Assembly (NCBI GenBank): GCA_002480015.1
Contig: DLQD01000061.1
Location: forward strand, 1-9,146
Direction of reading: 5' to 3'
DNA length: 9,146 bases
Source of the DNA: Opitutia bacterium UBA7441
GTDB lineage: Bacteria; Verrucomicrobiota; Verrucomicrobiia; Opitutales; Coraliomargaritaceae
Shown here: one piece after another, positions 5,709 through 9,146 of the stretch
Numbering within the stretch: position 1 is the stretch's first letter
How the letters are laid out: each line of letters opens with the position of its first letter
Notes under the pieces: generated by a model
Seen by the model: only the letters and a program-made list of their open reading frames with translations
The model's database searches: none
Told to the model about the DNA's origin: nothing
Translations under genes and position numbers: made by a program

Positions 5709-6731
5709 ATGCGGATCGATGCCCTGCAGGGAGATTGTATCCGTATGGTTGTTTTTTGCAGACTGCTCGTTCTTGCGCTTTGCCTTGCGGTCGGTTCTCG
5801 TGCACTAGCCCAACGCATTGAGTTACAGCACGAGGGGCGCACCTACGTTGATCTCGCCTCGGCGGGTGGGAGACTCGGCATGCAGGCCTATTGGTTGAAG
5901 GGCTACGACACCTTACGCCTCCGGAGTCAATGGACGACGATCGATGTCGGCAAAGGGGAACGTATTCTTTATTTGAACAGCCTGCCGATTCACCTGGGTT
6001 TTCCGACATTGGAGTCGAGCGGTCGCCTGTATCTGGCTCAGGCAGATTATCGGCAAGTGCTCCTATCCGTTCTCACGCCACAGTCTCTTTCGAACAGGCC
6101 TAAGCTTAGACGTGTTATCATAGATGCCGGGCACGGGGGCAAAGACGAGGGCGCGAAGAACGAAGCCTATGGCCTTTATGAGAAAAAACTGAATCTCGAT
6201 GTGGCGCGCCGCCTAAAAGTGATGCTTGAGCGGAGCGGGTTGGAAGTCGTCATGACACGCAATAGCGATGCATTCATCCCTCTTGAGCGCCGCCCTCAAA
6301 TCGCGAATCGTGAAAACGGCGATCTTTTTATCAGTATTCATTTCAATGCGGCCGATTCAACTACAGCGGAAGGCTTCGAGACCTTCGCATTGACGCCTCA
6401 GTATCAGGCATCGTCGAAATACCCCAAGCCAGGACGGGGTGACAACATCCGCTACGAGGGCAATGACCAAGACCCCTGGAATACCTTACTGGGTTACCAC
6501 GTGCAACGTGCGTTGGTTCAGGGTGCCGGTGGCACTGATCGCGGGCTTAAGCGCGCTCGCTTTCTTGTCCTCAAACACTTGAATTGTCCGGGTGTCTTGG
6601 TCGAACTGGGCTTCGTCTCTAATCCTGCCACGGCACAAAAGCTGCGCACTGCTGTCTTTCGACAAACACTTGCTGAAAGTCTCTACGACGGTATTACTCG
6701 ATACGGTAAACGTCTCCAACGCCTTCCTTAG
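5709..6731 (+). CDS. Exported N-acetylmuramoyl-L-alanine amidase (Amidase_3, AmiC-like)
   Basis: Zinc amidase that cuts the bond between N-acetylmuramic acid and the peptide of peptidoglycan, expected in the periplasm. The 340-residue frame has a signal peptide (core LLVLALCLAVG, likely cleavage after ALA at about residue 34). Residues about 38-125 resemble the copper-amine-oxidase N-terminal-like domain found on envelope proteins. The Amidase_3 catalytic domain occupies about 133-335. Zinc ligands are His142 (DAGHGGKDEGA), Glu158 and His211 (ISIHFNA); the catalytic Glu299 lies in LVELGFVSN. The start at 5709 has AGGA 8 bases upstream. The ATG at 5745 has GGGAG about 11 bases upstream and gives a more typical, shorter signal peptide, so either could be true. 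It begins 18 bases after infC and ends 3 bases before the next gene. Likely role: daughter-cell separation or wall remodelling. Confidence 0.93.
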   Translation: MRIDALQGDCIRMVVFCRLLVLALCLAVGSRALAQRIELQHEGRTYVDLASAGGRLGMQAYWLKGYDTLRLRSQWTTIDVGKGERILYLNSLPIHLGFPTLESSGRLYLAQADYRQVLLSVLTPQSLSNRPKLRRVIIDAGHGGKDEGAKNEAYGLYEKKLNLDVARRLKVMLERSGLEVVMTRNSDAFIPLERRPQIANRENGDLFISIHFNAADSTTAEGFETFALTPQYQASSKYPKPGRGDNIRYEGNDQDPWNTLLGYHVQRALVQGAGGTDRGLKRARFLVLKHLNCPGVLVELGFVSNPATAQKLRTAVFRQTLAESLYDGITRYGKRLQRLP

Positions 6732-6734
6732 TCC

Positions 6735-8378
6735 ATGTCTTCTCCTCCAAATACCCTTCGTTTCCTGTTCGTCTTTTTCTGTGCGCTGCAGTCACTTTCA
6801 GCTCAAACGAATGAGGAACTGGCCGAACGTATGGTGATCGTCGTGAACCGAAACGATCCTGACTCACTGGCCATCGGCCAATACTACGCGCGGCAACGTG
6901 GAGTTCCCGAGACCAATATCGTTCAGCTCAATGCGCCGACTGAGGAGACGATCTCCATCTCCCAATATGTGGAGACTGTGGCGAACCCCCTGCTCAATGC
7001 GCTTTTGAACAATAACTGGATTCGAGCGGTTAAAGACAGTTCCAAGGACCGCTACGGACGGGAGCGACTCTCCGTTTCAGTGCATGATATTTCCTTCGTC
7101 GTTCTCATCCGTGGAGTGCCCCTGCGTATTAATAACGATCCTGCCAGTATCGACGAAAAAACCGAACAAGTGCCCGATCATTTGCGAGTGAATCAGGGTT
7201 CTGTGGATAGCGAAATCGCGCTCCTTCTCGCGCCGCCCGGTATGTCGATGACTGCCCTCTTTCCGAATCCATACTTTGGTAAAAGCGCCATCTCCGCAAC
7301 CGACGCCAATCGTATCTTGAGGGTGAGCCGTCTCGACGGACCCACTTCGGCGGACGTCATAAGTCTGATCGACCGTACACTTGAAGCCGAGGAGATCGGC
7401 CTGATGGGGCGCACCTACATCGACACGGGCGGCCCCCATGAAACAGGGGATGCTTGGCTTCGCGCCGCCGGCGAGATCGCCGAAGCCGCTTATTTTGATG
7501 TCGACTTCGAAACCAGCAAGCGTGCGATGGATTTCCGTGATCGCCTCGATGCCCCGGCCATTTACATGGGCTGGTATCGGCCCAATGCGTATGCCCAGTG
7601 GCGCGCGCCTCGCTGGCCGGTGCCGGTTGGTGCGATCGGTTTCCACCTCCATAGTTATTCCGCGACTTCCGTGCGCGACCCCAAAACCTGGTTGGGTGCA
7701 TTTGTTTCTCAAGGCTATTGCGCGACCTTTGGTAATGTCTTCGAACCTTATTTGGAGTTTACGCATCGCCCTCAGGTTCTACTGGCGCACCTCATCGCTG
7801 GGGGTAACTTTGGCGATGCTGTCATGCTCAGTATGCCCGCGCTTAGTTGGCAGGCCGTCGCTATCGGTGACCCACTTTTCCGGCCCTTCCGAGTAGATTT
7901 GAAAACTCAGATCACGAAGTCAACCGATTCAGCTTTTGCGCCCTATGCGAGCATTCGTGAGATCAATCGTCAGCTTGTGGAGGAGGGTAGCGAGGCCGCC
8001 ATCGTCTTCGCCCGTTCCAAATTTATCTCACAACCATCCCTCGCATTGGCCTATCGTCTGGCGCAGCTCTACGCTTTAGTCGATGAAAACGACAAAGCGA
8101 TCGAAGTGCTCTCTGTCATCCGTTACATGACAACTTTTTCGCTCGATGAGTACGTTCTTGTTCAGAAAATCGCAAATTTCCTCAACGCACGCGACAATGA
8201 AAAACTGGCACTAGAGCTCTACAAAAATATTTTGCAGGAACGCAACCTCGATAAGCAGCTGCGTATTTCACTCTACGAGGGAGGTGCACCGATAGCCGAA
8301 GGTCAAGGCGAGCCGACCACCGCATCTCGTTGGTTGTTGGAAGCCCGTAAACTGAAGGCACCGCCGCCGAAGAAGTAA
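6735..8378 (+). CDS. Exported TIGR03790-family protein with C-terminal TPR-like region
   Basis: 547 residues, function unknown. An N-terminal signal peptide (core LRFLFVFFCALQSLSA) predicts export. Residues 33-390 match my recollection of the uncharacterised TIGR03790 family, common in Verrucomicrobia, Planctomycetes and Acidobacteria: VIVVNRNDPDSLAIGQYYARQ near the start, SFVVLIRGVPLRI (120-132), and GNVFEPYLEFT, LSWQAV and GDPLFRPF (333-386). The last segment, with His304/His306 in GFHLHSYSA, Cys329 in QGYCATFGN and the closing GDP, is laid out like the end of the gingipain-type (C25, caspase-fold) peptidase domain. Whether it is catalytic is unproven. Residues about 433-510 look like tetratricopeptide helices; the C-terminus is basic (PPPKK). 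The start codon lies 3 bases after the amidase stop without its own Shine-Dalgarno sequence, so it is probably translationally coupled to the amidase. Confidence 0.85.
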   Translation: MSSPPNTLRFLFVFFCALQSLSAQTNEELAERMVIVVNRNDPDSLAIGQYYARQRGVPETNIVQLNAPTEETISISQYVETVANPLLNALLNNNWIRAVKDSSKDRYGRERLSVSVHDISFVVLIRGVPLRINNDPASIDEKTEQVPDHLRVNQGSVDSEIALLLAPPGMSMTALFPNPYFGKSAISATDANRILRVSRLDGPTSADVISLIDRTLEAEEIGLMGRTYIDTGGPHETGDAWLRAAGEIAEAAYFDVDFETSKRAMDFRDRLDAPAIYMGWYRPNAYAQWRAPRWPVPVGAIGFHLHSYSATSVRDPKTWLGAFVSQGYCATFGNVFEPYLEFTHRPQVLLAHLIAGGNFGDAVMLSMPALSWQAVAIGDPLFRPFRVDLKTQITKSTDSAFAPYASIREINRQLVEEGSEAAIVFARSKFISQPSLALAYRLAQLYALVDENDKAIEVLSVIRYMTTFSLDEYVLVQKIANFLNARDNEKLALELYKNILQERNLDKQLRISLYEGGAPIAEGQGEPTTASRWLLEARKLKAPPPKK

Positions 8379-8389
8379 GTGCTCTTCGG
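8367..8389. terminator. Possible hairpin between convergent genes
   Basis: CCGAAGA (8367-8373) and TCTTCGG (8383-8389) form a 7-base stem with a 9-base loop that contains the stop codon of the TIGR03790 gene. It lies in the only 14-base gap before the convergent waaA stop. Neither side has a T run, so it is at best a weak bidirectional terminator. Confidence 0.25.
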
Positions 8390-8392
8390 TCG

Positions 8393-9146
8393 CTAAAAGG
8401 TCTGCTTCCCGAGGCTTGCCAGGATATCTTCCGAGATCCGTTGGCTACTGCCGCGATTCGATCGATGCCAGGCTAGTCCAGCCGCTCGCATCCTCTCGCG
8501 TGCAGGGGCATCGCCTGCCAGTCGAAGGACTGCAGCCTTCAATTCGTGGGCATCGGATACCCTTTCTGCCGCACCCGCTTGGATTAGAGACTTGGAAACA
8601 TCCTTAAAATTGCTCATTTTCGGCCCTATTAGGATTGGGACGCCCAGCCCCGCTGCTTCAATCGGAGTTTGCCCTCCTTCGTTGGGCTCCAGACTTTTGC
8701 CGACAAAGGCCAGATCGGCCACCTGGGTCAAAGTTGCGAGTTCGCCCGTTGTGTCCGCTAGGAGGATGCCTAGGCCACCGTTTGGCGAAGGACCGGTTGA
8801 GCGTTGATGCCAGGGCAGCCCTTGGCTCTGGAGCCACTGAACAAGCTCGGGGGCACGTTCTGCATGGCGAGGCACCAATAATAAACGGCAATCGATGCCT
8901 TGCCCGATCGCCGCCTGCTGCGCTTCCAGAAGCGCAGCTTCCTCACCCGGCCATGTCGACGAACCTAATAAAATGAATGGCTGCGCGTCACCAAAGCCGA
9001 GTTCACGACGCATACCTTGCGTTTCGCAGTCTGAAAGTCCATTTGCAATCGGCACATCAAACTTGATGTTGCCGCTCATGGTGATGCGTTCTACAGGACA
9101 ACCCAGCTCTATGAGCCGCGAACGATCCAGTTCACTGGCTGCGTAG
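8393..9146 (-). CDS. waaA: WaaA/KdtA, 3-deoxy-D-manno-octulosonic acid (Kdo) transferase, C-terminal part
   Basis: Inner-membrane-associated glycosyltransferase (GT30, GT-B fold) that adds Kdo from CMP-Kdo to the lipid A precursor. Only the last 250 codons are inside the window; the frame stays open to base 9146, so the start lies beyond the right edge. An ATG at 9077-9079 is internal, because the codons before it (ASELDRSRLIELGCPVERIT) continue the family sequence leading into SGNIKFD. Other family blocks are FILLGSSTWPGEE, LLLVPRHAER, DTTGEL, ADLAFVGKSL and GGQTPIEAAGLGVP with GPKMSNF. The motif that reads GGHNPLEPA in proteobacterial enzymes is GGQTPIEAA here. It converges on the TIGR03790 gene. 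With lpxA in the same window it supports an outer membrane with lipid A-type LPS. Confidence 0.93.
   Translation of the reverse strand, partial: YAASELDRSRLIELGCPVERITMSGNIKFDVPIANGLSDCETQGMRRELGFGDAQPFILLGSSTWPGEEAALLEAQQAAIGQGIDCRLLLVPRHAERAPELVQWLQSQGLPWHQRSTGPSPNGGLGILLADTTGELATLTQVADLAFVGKSLEPNEGGQTPIEAAGLGVPILIGPKMSNFKDVSKSLIQAGAAERVSDAHELKAAVLRLAGDAPARERMRAAGLAWHRSNRGSSQRISEDILASLGKQTF

Noticed and set aside
7077..7766. A 229-codon open frame on the minus strand inside the TIGR03790 gene
   Set aside because: Antisense shadow of a strongly family-like protein; no signal peptide, domain or ribosome-binding site.
8393..9079. The ATG at 9079 as the start of a complete short glycosyltransferase
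   Set aside because: The frame continues upstream to the window edge with WaaA-like sequence, so this is an internal methionine of a partial gene.

Overview
The window looks like chromosomal DNA of a Gram-negative bacterium of the Verrucomicrobiota, probably the Opitutae (Puniceicoccales/Coraliomargarita-like). The reasons are a TIGR03790-type exported protein, genes for lipid A synthesis and an outer-membrane receptor, and weak or absent Shine-Dalgarno sequences before most genes. The taxon is inferred from protein style, not from a marker-gene search.

Left part, minus strand (about 47-2406): a self-contained unit read right to left. It has a candidate promoter, a clear TPP (thiamine pyrophosphate, THI-box) riboswitch, a hairpin over the translation start, a TonB-dependent outer-membrane receptor of 697 residues, and a strong intrinsic terminator. 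The riboswitch makes uptake of thiamine or a thiamine precursor the most likely job of the receptor. A short 7-base tandem repeat lies at the left edge.

Centre, plus strand (2639-4834): lpxA, the first acyltransferase of lipid A synthesis, overlaps by 8 bases a GTG-started pdxA of vitamin B6 synthesis. After a 113-base gap comes an A-type iron-sulfur carrier of the ErpA/ISCA1 type.

Right, plus strand (about 4875-8378): infC (initiation factor IF3) has its own candidate promoter and a leader hairpin, and it carries an unusual acidic, histidine-rich C-terminal tail. It is followed, with gaps of 18 and 3 bases, by an exported zinc N-acetylmuramoyl-L-alanine amidase and an exported TIGR03790-family protein, so the three are probably one operon. 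The usual infC partners rpmI and rplT do not follow. At the right edge the end of waaA (Kdo transferase) converges from the minus strand and runs out of the window.

There is no CRISPR array, intact transposon, tRNA or rRNA, and no obvious defence system. The points most worth a second look are the thiamine-regulated receptor with its apparent translational switch, the infC-amidase-TIGR03790 operon with a candidate Cys/His centre in the TIGR03790 protein, the IF3 tail, and the substitution of a normally conserved histidine in PdxA.
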